A stretch of DNA of 64,000 bases. Origin: Zobellella endophytica (GTDB lineage Bacteria; Pseudomonadota; Gammaproteobacteria; Enterobacterales; Aeromonadaceae). The stretch's first letter is position 1, and each line of letters begins with the position of its first letter. A program made the translations under genes and the position numbers. The notes below the pieces were generated by a model. That model saw nothing but the letters and a program-made list of their open reading frames with translations, searched no databases and had not been told where the DNA came from. Positions 7,850-15,785 of the stretch are shown one piece after another. Where the stretch lies: positions 153,861-217,860 of the forward strand of contig NZ_PXYG01000007.1 of assembly GCF_003012775.1 (NCBI RefSeq), written 5' to 3'.

Positions 7850-8533
7850 TTACTTGGCCGGATTGGGTCCGATACGTTCGCCGTGCTGCACGCGCTCGGG
7901 GGCCTGGTGGACCATGGTGTAGGCATAGTCGACGCCCATACCGTAGGCCCCGGAATGTTCCTGCACCAGGCCGATAACGGCGTCGTAGGTTTCCTTCCGA
8001 GCCCAGTCGCGCTGCCACTCCAGCAAAACCTGCTGCCAGGTCACGGGGATGATGCCCGCCTGGATCATCCGATCCATCGCATACTTGTGCGCGTCGACCG
8101 AGGTGCCACCGGAGGCATCGGCCACCATGTATATCTCATAGCCTCCTTCCAGTGCCGCACACAGGGCGAAGGTGGTATTACAGACCTCGGTCCACAGGCC
8201 GGAGACGATCACCTTCTTGCGGCCGTTGGCAGCCAGCGCATCGCGCACATTTTGATCGTCCCAGGAGTTCATTGAAGTTCGTTCGAGGATCTTGTGCTCG
8301 GGAAACACCGCAAGCAGTTCGGGATAGGTATTGCCCGAGAAGCTGTCGGTCTCGACCGTGGTGATGGTGGTCGGGATATCGAACACCTTTGCCGCCTTGG
8401 CCAATGCCACCACGTTGTTTTTGAGGGTCTGGCGATCGATCGACTGCACGCCAAAAGCCATCTGAGGCTGCTGATCGATGAAGATGAGCTGGCTGTTTTG
8501 TGGCGTCAGCACTTCGAGATACTTGTTAGACAT
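7850..8533 (-). CDS. YcaC-like isochorismatase family hydrolase
   Basis: 227-aa cysteine hydrolase. The first acidic residue lies in LIFIDQQPQMAFG (Asp about 20), a Lys sits in the AANGRKKVIVSGL block, and the catalytic Cys is in GLWTEVCNTTFALCAAL (about residue 119). The family resembles E. coli YcaC, an octameric hydrolase of unproven substrate. It is separated by 184 bp from XapX downstream and is divergent from a LysR gene, the usual arrangement for a LysR-controlled catabolic unit. Chemistry with the amidohydrolase would be successive C-N hydrolysis. Confidence 0.88.
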   Translation of the reverse strand: MSNKYLEVLTPQNSQLIFIDQQPQMAFGVQSIDRQTLKNNVVALAKAAKVFDIPTTITTVETDSFSGNTYPELLAVFPEHKILERTSMNSWDDQNVRDALAANGRKKVIVSGLWTEVCNTTFALCAALEGGYEIYMVADASGGTSVDAHKYAMDRMIQAGIIPVTWQQVLLEWQRDWARKETYDAVIGLVQEHSGAYGMGVDYAYTMVHQAPERVQHGERIGPNPAK

Positions 8534-9059
8534 GATGGTTCTCCTTCAAGGATTAGAAAGCGGCCTGGGTGCCGTTCGCCCTGACACAGCATTCGAAGGT
8601 CTATTCTGCCGTACCGGGCACGGAGGGCCTTAACCAAACGCAAGGGGTGCCGCAGAAAGCCCGTCGCGCCTCATAAACATCAGGTCATGGCACCGTCAGC
8701 CGACAGCGTCCATATGCCAGCCTTAAATGTAGCCCTTGTAGCCCACGTCGTTTCGATGGGGATGGTTCCCTCGCCTGCGCGGACGATAATGTCCATATCT
8801 GCATGCTGGGGTGGCAAGGATGCTGCGCCTGGGACCATGCTATTCAGCAAAGGAGGAATAGTGATGTTCATCAAGCCAACCATGGCTCCGCCAAGGCCAT
8901 CAAACGGATGATGCTCGGGCATCGAGGTTTTCCTTCTGCTGATAACGCACCAGTGAGGAAAACTATAGGTCCAAGCAAACATCACAGAAACAGAATAAAT
9001 GGAATACCATCTATTCCGTTTACCAGACACCTGGACGACGTCCGAAGGAGCCACTCCAC
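8534..9059. promoter_or_regulatory. Intergenic region between the YcaC-like and LysR genes
   Basis: 526 bp with lower GC than the flanks near 8940-9010. It should contain the divergent promoters of the hydrolase and LysR genes. The only coding candidate is a weak 80-codon frame on the minus strand (8680-8922), listed separately. No tRNA or recognised RNA was seen. Confidence 0.4.
8680..8922 (-). CDS. Possible small protein, 80 aa
   Basis: Frame beginning MPEHHPFDGLGGAMVG and ending FKAGIWTLSADGAMT. An AGAAGGA stands about 10-15 nt upstream of the ATG, a little far for an efficient start. Composition is protein-like (glycine turns, alternating hydrophobics) and it sits in a gap with the same orientation as the hydrolase cluster. 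I recognise no family; it could be a small beta-rich protein or a decayed fragment. Confidence 0.35.
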   Translation of the reverse strand: MPEHHPFDGLGGAMVGLMNITIPPLLNSMVPGAASLPPQHADMDIIVRAGEGTIPIETTWATRATFKAGIWTLSADGAMT

Positions 9060-9989
9060 ATGAACAAACTGCCCGATCTGGAAGCCTGGGCGATCTTCGC
9101 CAAGATTGCGGAAACCGGTTCTTTCACCAAGGCCGCGGAGGCGTTGTCACTGTCCCAAGGCACGGTATCCAAGGCGATCAATCGACTGGAAAAACGCATG
9201 AAGGTCATACTGTTCCATCGCACCTCCCGGCGCATGGTCCTCACCGACTGCGGGCTGACCGCATTGGGGCGCGCATTGCGTATCCTCGAGGAAGGGGCAG
9301 CGATTGAAGCCGAACTGGCGGAGCAATCGGCAAGCCTTCGCGGCTCGGTACGATTTGCCGCACCTATGTCATTTGGCATCTCATACCTCGCGCCGGTGCT
9401 GCCGCAGTTCATGGCCACCCATCCCGACGTTACCCTCGACATTGAGTTCGATGACGAATTGATCGATCTGGTTGCAAACCGGTTCGATCTCGCACTGCGT
9501 ATATCCAACCTGTCCGACTCCAGCCTGCTCGCTCGGCGCCTGTGCAGCGTACGTATCCAACTGGTTGGTTCGCCTGATTACTTTGCACAATATGGACACC
9601 CCCAGCACCCTCGGGAATTGGCCAACCATCGCACCCTGCAATATGCCTATTCGCATACCGGCCCGAGCTGGAAATTCCGACATCTCCACCAGGGGGAGTT
9701 CACCCAGGCAATACACTCCCCCTTGCGAGTCAACAATGCGGAAGCCTTGGCACCGGCGCTACGGGCGGGACTGGGGTTGGCTCTGCAGCCCGAGTTTCTG
9801 GCTTGGCAGGATTTACAGACAGGCGCCCTGGAAACCGTATTGGAGGATTGGCAGGTAGAGCCGATTGCCCTGCATCTGGTTACCCCGCCAGGACGAACCC
9901 GGCCAATACGCGTACAGGCATTGATGGATTATCTGATCCAGCATTTCTCGGAAGTGCCCTGGGCCCGGGAGGCCAGCGGGAGACAATGA
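9060..9989 (+). CDS. LysR-family transcriptional regulator
   Basis: 309 aa. The HTH is at residues about 8-65 (WAIFAKIAETGSFTKAAEALSLSQGTVSKAINRLEKRM), then the LysR effector-binding domain (about 92-295). The subgroup (RTSRRMVLTDCG, GSVRFAAPMSFG, LRISNLSDSSL) is that of LysR proteins often next to small metabolic operons. GAAGGAG precedes the ATG. It is divergent from the YcaC-like/XapX/amidohydrolase/exporter block and is its likely regulator. It is the last gene before repeat copy 2 and is followed by a strong terminator. Confidence 0.88.
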   Translation: MNKLPDLEAWAIFAKIAETGSFTKAAEALSLSQGTVSKAINRLEKRMKVILFHRTSRRMVLTDCGLTALGRALRILEEGAAIEAELAEQSASLRGSVRFAAPMSFGISYLAPVLPQFMATHPDVTLDIEFDDELIDLVANRFDLALRISNLSDSSLLARRLCSVRIQLVGSPDYFAQYGHPQHPRELANHRTLQYAYSHTGPSWKFRHLHQGEFTQAIHSPLRVNNAEALAPALRAGLGLALQPEFLAWQDLQTGALETVLEDWQVEPIALHLVTPPGRTRPIRVQALMDYLIQHFSEVPWAREASGRQ

Positions 9990-10085
9990 CATTCCCGACT
10001 TCGGATGACCACAGTCCCGAAAACTCCGAGCAGAGTCACTGTTTGCCCTACGCCAGCGACAAAAAACCCGGGTACTCTGATCACC

Positions 10086-10109
10086 AAGGGCGGCCACAGC
10101 CGCCCTTTT
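10086..10109 (+). terminator. Intrinsic terminator after the LysR gene
   Basis: A perfect 9-bp stem, AAGGGCGGC (10086-10094) with GCCGCCCTT (10099-10107), around the loop CACA and running into TTTT. It ends LysR transcription and insulates repeat copy 2. Confidence 0.85.
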
Positions 10110-10141
10110 CACAGGATGAAGATCCGCCGCTAGCCCCGGGT

Positions 10142-10831
10142 TCAGGGCAGGTCGAACACCAGGGCCCGCACCGGCTGGACGGCGCTGAAGCTCAAGTGCG
10201 ACTCGCCGCTTAGGGCTGCGCCGTCGCCGGCGGCCAGCCGCTCGCCGTTGACGACCAGCTCCCCTTCCACCAGCTGCACCCAGGCCTTTCGCCCCGGGGC
10301 CAGTTCGAGTCCGGCCTCTTCGCCCTGCCCCAGCCACAGCTGGTACAGGCGGGCGTCCTGCTTGATGACCAGCGACCCCTCGGCGCCGTCCGGGCTGACC
10401 ACCAGGGTCAGGCCGGGAGCGCGGCCGAAGTCCTTCTGCTGGTAGCCGGGCTTGCCGCCGGTGGCGTTGGGCTCGATCCAGATCTGCAGGAACTTCAGCG
10501 GCCTGCCGTTGGACGGGTTGAACTCGCTGTGCAGGATGCCGGTGCCGGCGGACATCAGCTGGAATTCCCCCGCGCTCAGCAACTCCTCGTTACCGGAGCT
10601 GTCCTTATGGGCGATGCAGCCCTCCAACACGTAGCTGATGATCTCCATGTCCCGGTGGCCGTGGGTGTCGAAACCCGCCCCCGGCGCCACCGCGTCGTCG
10701 TTGATCACCCGCAGCCGGGAAAAGCCCATCTGCGCCGGATCGTAATAGCTGCCGAAGGAAAAAGTGTGTTGGCTGTGAAGCCAACCGAAGTTGGCCCTGC
10801 CCCGTTCATCCGCCTTTCTGATGCTGATCAT
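10142..10831 (-). CDS. Pirin family protein (copy 2)
   Basis: 229 aa, 225 identical to copy 1 by direct reading (F to L beside the HSE metal motif, R to K, L to Q, P to S). All pirin metal ligands (HGH at about 57-59, HSE at about 101-103) are kept, so both copies look functional. Cotranscribed with doxX copy 2, 9 bp apart. Confidence 0.9.
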   Translation of the reverse strand: MISIRKADERGRANFGWLHSQHTFSFGSYYDPAQMGFSRLRVINDDAVAPGAGFDTHGHRDMEIISYVLEGCIAHKDSSGNEELLSAGEFQLMSAGTGILHSEFNPSNGRPLKFLQIWIEPNATGGKPGYQQKDFGRAPGLTLVVSPDGAEGSLVIKQDARLYQLWLGQGEEAGLELAPGRKAWVQLVEGELVVNGERLAAGDGAALSGESHLSFSAVQPVRALVFDLP

Positions 10832-10840
10832 GGAACCCCC

Positions 10841-11287
10841 TCACTTCAGACGTTGTGCCAGGGCCTGATCCAGGCCCAGCTTGCCGGCGCCGGAGAACAG
10901 CAGGGAGACCGAGGCCGCCAGCAGCGTCAGGCCGAACTCGTAGCCGCCGTTGCTCATGAACAGACCGTTGTCGACGTGCACCGCCAGGATGGCCACCAGC
11001 ATGGTCGCCGCCAGGCTCAGTGCCGCCGGCCGGGTCAGCAACCCGAGCAGGATAAAGAGCCCGCCGAAGAACTCGCCCGCCCCGGCCAGGAAAGCCATCA
11101 GCACGCCCGGCTCCAGTCCGATGGACGCCATCCACTGGCCGGTGCCTTCCAGCCCGTAGCCGCCGAACCAGCCGAACAGCTTCTGGGCGCCGTGGGCCAT
11201 GAAGATGATGCCCACCGGCAGCCGCAGCGCCAGGGGGGCCCAACCGGACTTGGACTGGAGTACGGAGATCAGGGTCGCCTTGTTCAT
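10841..11287 (-). CDS. DoxX family membrane protein (copy 2)
   Basis: 148 aa, differing from copy 1 at two positions (HVDNGLF versus HVENGLF and GLTLLAA versus GLALLAA). Four hydrophobic helices and the HGAQKLFGWFGGYG block are intact. Operon head with pirin copy 2, divergent from yghU copy 2. Confidence 0.88.
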   Translation of the reverse strand: MNKATLISVLQSKSGWAPLALRLPVGIIFMAHGAQKLFGWFGGYGLEGTGQWMASIGLEPGVLMAFLAGAGEFFGGLFILLGLLTRPAALSLAATMLVAILAVHVDNGLFMSNGGYEFGLTLLAASVSLLFSGAGKLGLDQALAQRLK

Positions 11288-11519
11288 AAATCACCTCTTC
11301 ATAAAATTTGAAATAAATTTGTGGGTTTTAACGCCCGCCATCGTAGCGCTCGTTGAACTTGGAGCCAGTGTAGTGAAGCCGATGAAGGGATAAAATCGGA
11401 ATGATTTGGCAGGTTAGTTTAAATTTTTTGAACTAAATAAAATAACAGGCGTCCGGGACGGCCGCGACCGCCGGCAAAGCCTGATACACTGACTAATCCA
11501 ACCATCAGATGAGGACTTT

Positions 11520-12392
11520 ATGATGAGCGATACCCCCTACGTTCCCCCCACAGTGTGGAAATGGGAAGCCCCCAGCGGCGGCGCCTTCGCCCATATCAAC
11601 AGGCCCGTGGCCGGCGCCACCCACGACCGGGCCCTGCCGGTGGGCAAACACCCGCTGCAGCTCTACTCCCTGGCCACCCCCAACGGAGTCAAGGTCACCA
11701 TCATGCTGGAAGAGCTGCTGGCGCTGGGGTTCGAGGCCGCCGAGTACGACGCCCACCTGATCCGCATCGGCGAGGGCGATCAGTTCGGCAGCGGCTTCGT
11801 GGCGGTCAACCCCAACTCCAAGATACCGGCCCTGGTCGATCACGGCGTGCAGCCGCCGCAACGGGTGTTCGAGTCCGGCGCCATCCTGCTGTACCTGGCG
11901 GAAAAGTTCGGCGCCTTTATCCCCCAAGATCCCGCCGGGCGCACCGAGTGCCTGTCCTGGCTGTTCTGGCAGATGGCCAGCGCCCCCATCCTGGGCGGCG
12001 GTTTCGGCCACTTCTACGCCTATGCCCCGGAGAAGTACGAATACCCCATCAACCGCTACGCCATGGAGGTGAAGCGCCAGCTGGACGTGCTGAACCGGCG
12101 GCTGGCCGAACGCCCCTACATCGCCGGCGAGGAATACAGCATCGCCGACATCGCCATCTGGCCCTGGTACGGCGCCCTGGTGCGCAACCAGGTCTACGAG
12201 GCGGCGCAGTTCCTCTCGGCCCACGAGTATCCCCATGTGCAGCGCTGGGCCGAGGCCATCGCCCGACGTCCGGCCGTGCGGCGCGGCCGCATGGTCAACC
12301 GGACCTCGGGCCCGCTCGAGGAGCAGTTGCACGAGCGCCATGACGCCAGCGACTTCGAGCTGAAAACCCAGGACAAGCTGGAACAGGGTTGA
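11520..12392 (+). CDS. yghU: YghU-type glutathione transferase (copy 2)
   Basis: 290 aa, ending KLEQG, which matches the style of the E. coli YghU C-terminus. It differs from copy 1 at a cluster near the N-terminus (TVWKWEA versus EIWKWEA; DRALPVGK versus DKILPMGK) and at QMASAP versus QMGSSP, DVLNRRL versus DVLDRRL and ELKTQ versus ELRTQ. The substitutions are conservative, so both enzymes should be active. A GC-rich hairpin at 12407-12428 follows. Confidence 0.94.
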   Translation: MMSDTPYVPPTVWKWEAPSGGAFAHINRPVAGATHDRALPVGKHPLQLYSLATPNGVKVTIMLEELLALGFEAAEYDAHLIRIGEGDQFGSGFVAVNPNSKIPALVDHGVQPPQRVFESGAILLYLAEKFGAFIPQDPAGRTECLSWLFWQMASAPILGGGFGHFYAYAPEKYEYPINRYAMEVKRQLDVLNRRLAERPYIAGEEYSIADIAIWPWYGALVRNQVYEAAQFLSAHEYPHVQRWAEAIARRPAVRRGRMVNRTSGPLEEQLHERHDASDFELKTQDKLEQG

Positions 12393-12671
12393 AAGAAAGG
12401 ATAAAGGGTGCCCCTTGCCGGGGGCGCCTCAGCTTGATGACCAAGCCGTTGTCATGACCGCATCAGTCGGCCAAAGGGCCAACTCCGCCGACACGCCGCG
12501 AGTACATCCATGTAGGCTCGCACCTGCCATCCCTGGCAGGTGACGGTCGGCGGAGTCGTTCCCTTTGTCCGCCTGCTTGGGCATGGGAGTTGGCTGTCCA
12601 GATAAACCTGAAGGTTTGTCAGCAGCCCGAGGCGCCCCTTGCCGGGGGTGCCTGTCGCGGCACCGGGCCGT
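12393..12671. other. Intergenic region with two matching hairpins and a dispersed repeat
   Basis: 279 bp between the convergent yghU copy 2 and quiC genes. Hairpins of the form GGyGCCCC-TTGCC-GGGGGyGCC occur at 12407-12428 and 12631-12652, each just beyond a gene end, and may act as terminators although neither has a T run. Between them is the structured repeat at 12466-12573. No gene was seen. Confidence 0.55.
12466..12573. repeat. Structured dispersed repeat, copy A
   Basis: About 108 bp starting GTCGGCCAAAGGGC and ending CCCTTTGTCCGCC. Nested complementary pairs: ACTCCGCCGAC (12482-12492) with GTCGGCGGAGT (12546-12556), and an inner stem CACCTGCCA (12521-12529) with TGGCAGGTG (12534-12542) around the loop TCCC. 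A diverged copy with the same layout and the same loop lies at 58714-58820. It resembles a non-coding MITE/REP-type element. Confidence 0.75.
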
Positions 12672-14519
12672 TCAGCCCCTGGCCGCCTTGTATTCCCGCG
12701 CCTGGGACGCCAGCCGGATATGGGCGTTGATCTCGCCGTAGCGGGAATAGCCCCGGCGCTGCACCACCTCGAAGAAGACGCCGTGCACCTCGTGGGTGTA
12801 GAAGTGGAAGAACTCGCCCTCGTCGTTGCGATCGTAGAGGATATTGAGCCGCCGGAGCCGCGCCAGCAGCTCGGGGGCCAGCTCGAAGCGGGCGTCCAGA
12901 TCCCGGTAGTAGTTGTCGGGGATCGGCAGTATCCGCTCCCCCCCCACCTGCTCGGCGGTGGCGAAGATATCCCGGCTTTCGAAGGCGATCTGCTGCACCC
13001 CCGAGCCCTTGGACTGGCTGATAAAGCGCTGGGCCGAGGCCTCCCGCGCCGACGACATGTTGATGGGAATGCGGATATTGCCGTTCTGGCTGCGCGCCAC
13101 CCGGCTCACCATCAGGCCGTACACGTCGGGCAGATCCTGGCTCGGCTCGATGTCGAAGCCGAAGATCGACTTGTAGAAGAAGGAGGCCGACAGGAAGTCC
13201 ACCGGCGCCACCGTCTGGCCGAGGTGATCGATGCGGCTCAGGCCGTAGTCCGGGACCGGCGGCTCCGCTTCGATGGGCTCGAAGTCGATGTCGAAGAAGC
13301 GGTAGGCACCGCGCCGCTCCACGAAGTAAACCAGGCTGTCGCCGACCCCGCGGACGGCCGGAATGTTGAGCTCGCCCGGCCCGGCCTGGTGCTCGAAGCG
13401 GTTGCAGCGGTAGTGCCGGGTGCGCCGGAGCAGCTGCGTGAGGTTGTCGGTGGCCAGCGCCAGGGCGCACACCGACACCCCGTGGGCCAGGTAATGCTGG
13501 TGCGCCAGGCTCTCGGGCTCCCGGTTCAGCACCAGATTGATGTCGCCCTGGCGCATCAGGGTGACCTGCTTCGACTTGTGTTTGTGGGTTTCCCGGAACC
13601 CCAGGCCGTGGAACAGCCCGAGCAGCTCCTCGCCGGTGTCGCCTTCGATGGCGAACTCCACGAATTCGATGTCCTGGATCTCGGGGCAGCGGCTGTCCTC
13701 GCTGGCCGCCGAGGTCTGGTCGTCCAGCCAGATCAGCGAACGCATGCCGTCCACCGCCTTTTCGGCCGGCGAAGAGGAGCGGAACTCGTCGTTGAAGATC
13801 TCATGGGACAGGTAATCGTCGAAGCCCTTGTCCTTCAGGCACTGCACGAACTCCACCACCGGCATGTCGCCCTGGCCGGGGAAACAGCGGAAGTGACGGC
13901 TGAAGTGCAGTATCTCCATCTGCAGGCTGGGGGCGTCGGCCACCTGCACCAGGGCGATTTTGTCGAGGGGGATCTCGTCGCGCAGCAGGTCCAGGCTGTT
14001 GCCCCGGGCGAACATGTGGAACGTGTCGAGGATGATGCCGAGCCGGGGATGATCCGCCCGCTTGACGATGTCCCAGGCCTGGTCGTAGTCGCGCACGTGG
14101 CGGCCCCAGGCCAGGGCCTCGTAGCCTACCCTGAATCCCTCGTTGCCGGCCAGGGTGGCCAGCTCGTGCAGATCCGCCGCCGCCCGCGCCGGATCGTCGA
14201 TGACGTGGGGCGAGACGTTGCTGCAGATCAGCAGCCGTTGGGTGCCGAGTTCGTGCATCAGCTCGAACTTGCGCTGGGCCCGGTAGAAATTCTGCCGGCG
14301 CAAGGGCTCGGGCATGGCCTCGAAATCGCGCAGGGGCTGCAGGGCGATGATCTCCAGCCCCAGATCCGCGGCCAGCTGCCGCACCTGCCCGGGGGTCAGA
14401 TCCGACTGGGTCAGATCGTTTTCGAATATCTCCACCCCCTGGAAGCCCGCGGCGGCGGCGGCCTCCAGTTTTTCCCGCAGGGTGCCGGACAGGGTGACCG
14501 TGGCCAGTGCCGTTTTCAT
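12672..14519 (-). CDS. quiC: 3-dehydroshikimate dehydratase, two-domain QuiC type
   Basis: 615-aa fusion. Residues 1-280 form an AP-endonuclease-2 type TIM barrel (GFQGVEIFENDL, GYEALAWGRHVRDYDQAWDIV, LDTFHMFARG, SHEIFNDEFR), the dehydratase half that converts 3-dehydroshikimate to protocatechuate. Residues about 290-610 form an HPPD-like vicinal-oxygen-chelate half (IDHLGQTVAP, FYKSIFGFD, GVQQIAFESRDIFATAEQ, FFHFYTHEVHGVFFEVVQRRGYSRYGE). This is the layout of Pseudomonas QuiC1-type enzymes. It overlaps aroQ by ATGA (14516-14519) and supplies protocatechuate to the pca operon just across the divergent regulators. Confidence 0.92.
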   Translation of the reverse strand: MKTALATVTLSGTLREKLEAAAAAGFQGVEIFENDLTQSDLTPGQVRQLAADLGLEIIALQPLRDFEAMPEPLRRQNFYRAQRKFELMHELGTQRLLICSNVSPHVIDDPARAAADLHELATLAGNEGFRVGYEALAWGRHVRDYDQAWDIVKRADHPRLGIILDTFHMFARGNSLDLLRDEIPLDKIALVQVADAPSLQMEILHFSRHFRCFPGQGDMPVVEFVQCLKDKGFDDYLSHEIFNDEFRSSSPAEKAVDGMRSLIWLDDQTSAASEDSRCPEIQDIEFVEFAIEGDTGEELLGLFHGLGFRETHKHKSKQVTLMRQGDINLVLNREPESLAHQHYLAHGVSVCALALATDNLTQLLRRTRHYRCNRFEHQAGPGELNIPAVRGVGDSLVYFVERRGAYRFFDIDFEPIEAEPPVPDYGLSRIDHLGQTVAPVDFLSASFFYKSIFGFDIEPSQDLPDVYGLMVSRVARSQNGNIRIPINMSSAREASAQRFISQSKGSGVQQIAFESRDIFATAEQVGGERILPIPDNYYRDLDARFELAPELLARLRRLNILYDRNDEGEFFHFYTHEVHGVFFEVVQRRGYSRYGEINAHIRLASQAREYKAARG

Positions 14520-14959
14520 GCCGTTTCCTCCTCCAGTGACAGGGCGAACAGGGCCGCCTTGTAGCTCCCCGCGCCCAGGCCGACGATGACCCCGTCCACC
14601 ACGTCCGACAGGTAGGAGTGGTGGCGGAAAGCCTCGCGGGCATGGACGTTGCTCATGTGCACTTCAATTTTCTTGCCGGTGACCAGCGCCAGGGCATCGC
14701 GGATGGCCACCGAGGTATGGGTGTAGGCGCCGGCGTTGATCACCAGCGGCTCGCCGCTGAACGCCATCTCGTGCAGCCAGCTCACCAGATCCCCCTCGTG
14801 GTTGGACTGGCGGATCAGCAGCTCGAAGCCCAGCCCCCTGGCGGTGGCGCACAGCTCGGCGCACAGCTCCTGGTAGGTGAGAGAGCCGTAGTGTTTGGCT
14901 TCGCGCAACCCGGTCATGTTGATGTTGGGGCCGTTGTAGATATGTACCCGCCTAGACAT
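14516..14959 (-). CDS. aroQ: Type II 3-dehydroquinate dehydratase
   Basis: 147-aa dodecameric-type dehydroquinase. Key blocks: NGPNINMTGLRE (about 9-20), the reactive Tyr region KHYGSLTY, RQSNHEGDL, INAGAYTHTSVAIRDAL and EVHMSNVHAREAFRHHS. It interconverts 3-dehydroquinate and 3-dehydroshikimate; here, beside QuiC and an importer, it works in the degradative quinate route. Overlaps aroE by 8 bp and quiC by 4 bp, so the three are translationally coupled. Confidence 0.94.
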   Translation of the reverse strand: MSRRVHIYNGPNINMTGLREAKHYGSLTYQELCAELCATARGLGFELLIRQSNHEGDLVSWLHEMAFSGEPLVINAGAYTHTSVAIRDALALVTGKKIEVHMSNVHAREAFRHHSYLSDVVDGVIVGLGAGSYKAALFALSLEEETA

Positions 14960-15776
14960 GGCTCACCCCCTGGCGGGCCACGTCCGGGTCCACCTTGATG
15001 CCGGTAAAGAATTCGAAGGCGTCGATGCCCTGGTGCAGGAACAGCTCGAAGCCGGTAATCAGGTTCAGCCCGGCCCGCTCGGCCCCTTGCAGAAACTCGG
15101 TCATGACCGGGGTGTAGACCGCGTCGAAGGCCCAGCGCTGGCCGCCCAGCAGCCCGGCGGCGAAGGCCAGCCCCGGGGTGCTGTAGTGACCGACCGGGGT
15201 GGCGTTGACCAGGCCGTCGCAGCCACGGATACAGTCGTCGACCTCGGCCGCCGCCACCGTGCTGGCCCGGGCGCCGCCGGCCTGCAGATCCGCCAGCAAC
15301 TGCTGCTGGCTGGCGGCCTGCTCGTCGTACAGGTAAATGTGTTCGGCATCCAGCGCGGCCAGGCCGAAGGCGACGGCCCGGCCCACGCCGCCGGTGCCCT
15401 TGACGAACACCCGGCCCGGGTTCAGCCCGGGCTGGGCCGCCCGGTAGGCGCGGCCGAAGCCGCTGCAGTCGGTGTTGGTGCCGACGATGCCGCCGGCCTC
15501 GAACACCACCGTATTGAGGGCGCCCAGCCCGGCCGGGGTATGCCGCCGCTCGCCGACGATGTCCCAGGCCTTCACCTTGTAGGGATGGGTCACGTTGACC
15601 CCGCGATAACCCTGCTCGCCCAGGCGGTGCAGCAGTTCGGCCAGGGCTGGGGTATCGTCCAGCACCAGGTCGAACAGTTCATAGCTCACGTCCAGGCCGT
15701 ATTGCCGTCCCAGCCAGGTATGCAGCCGGTTGGATTGGGTCTTCTGGATATGCTGGCCTACCAGTCCAAGTTTCAT
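14952..15776 (-). CDS. aroE: Shikimate/quinate dehydrogenase (AroE/YdiB family)
   Basis: 274 aa. Substrate domain: GLVGQHIQKTQSNRLH, NVTHPYKVKAWDIV (catalytic Lys), NTDCSGFGRAY (catalytic Asp). Rossmann loop KGTGGVGRAVAFGL. The strand after the loop ends YLYDE, an acidic residue where biosynthetic NADP-dependent AroE has NRT, which suggests NAD use and a catabolic role. It sits 9 bp downstream of the TRAP large permease gene and heads the enzyme part of the operon. Biosynthetic AroE is a less likely alternative given the neighbours. Confidence 0.88.
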   Translation of the reverse strand: MKLGLVGQHIQKTQSNRLHTWLGRQYGLDVSYELFDLVLDDTPALAELLHRLGEQGYRGVNVTHPYKVKAWDIVGERRHTPAGLGALNTVVFEAGGIVGTNTDCSGFGRAYRAAQPGLNPGRVFVKGTGGVGRAVAFGLAALDAEHIYLYDEQAASQQQLLADLQAGGARASTVAAAEVDDCIRGCDGLVNATPVGHYSTPGLAFAAGLLGGQRWAFDAVYTPVMTEFLQGAERAGLNLITGFELFLHQGIDAFEFFTGIKVDPDVARQGVSHV

Positions 15777-15785
15777 CTCTTACTC

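Larger units (their letters stand above)
10142..12381. repeat. Direct repeat copy 2 (pirin-doxX-yghU block)
   Basis: Second copy of the 1229-3468 block, same orientation, gap-free, differing mainly by scattered substitutions. It keeps the more natural yghU C-terminus, so it is likely the ancestral right end. Homologous recombination between the copies would delete one block and the 6.7-kb insert. Confidence 0.95.

Noticed and set aside
1229..12381. The duplicated block as an insertion-sequence composite transposon
   Set aside because: No transposase, terminal inverted repeats or target-site duplications are visible; the repeats carry ordinary metabolic genes.
12466..12573. Repeat interpreted as a CRISPR unit
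   Set aside because: Only one unit per site, with no spacer array and no cas genes; internal stems fit a MITE/REP-like element instead.
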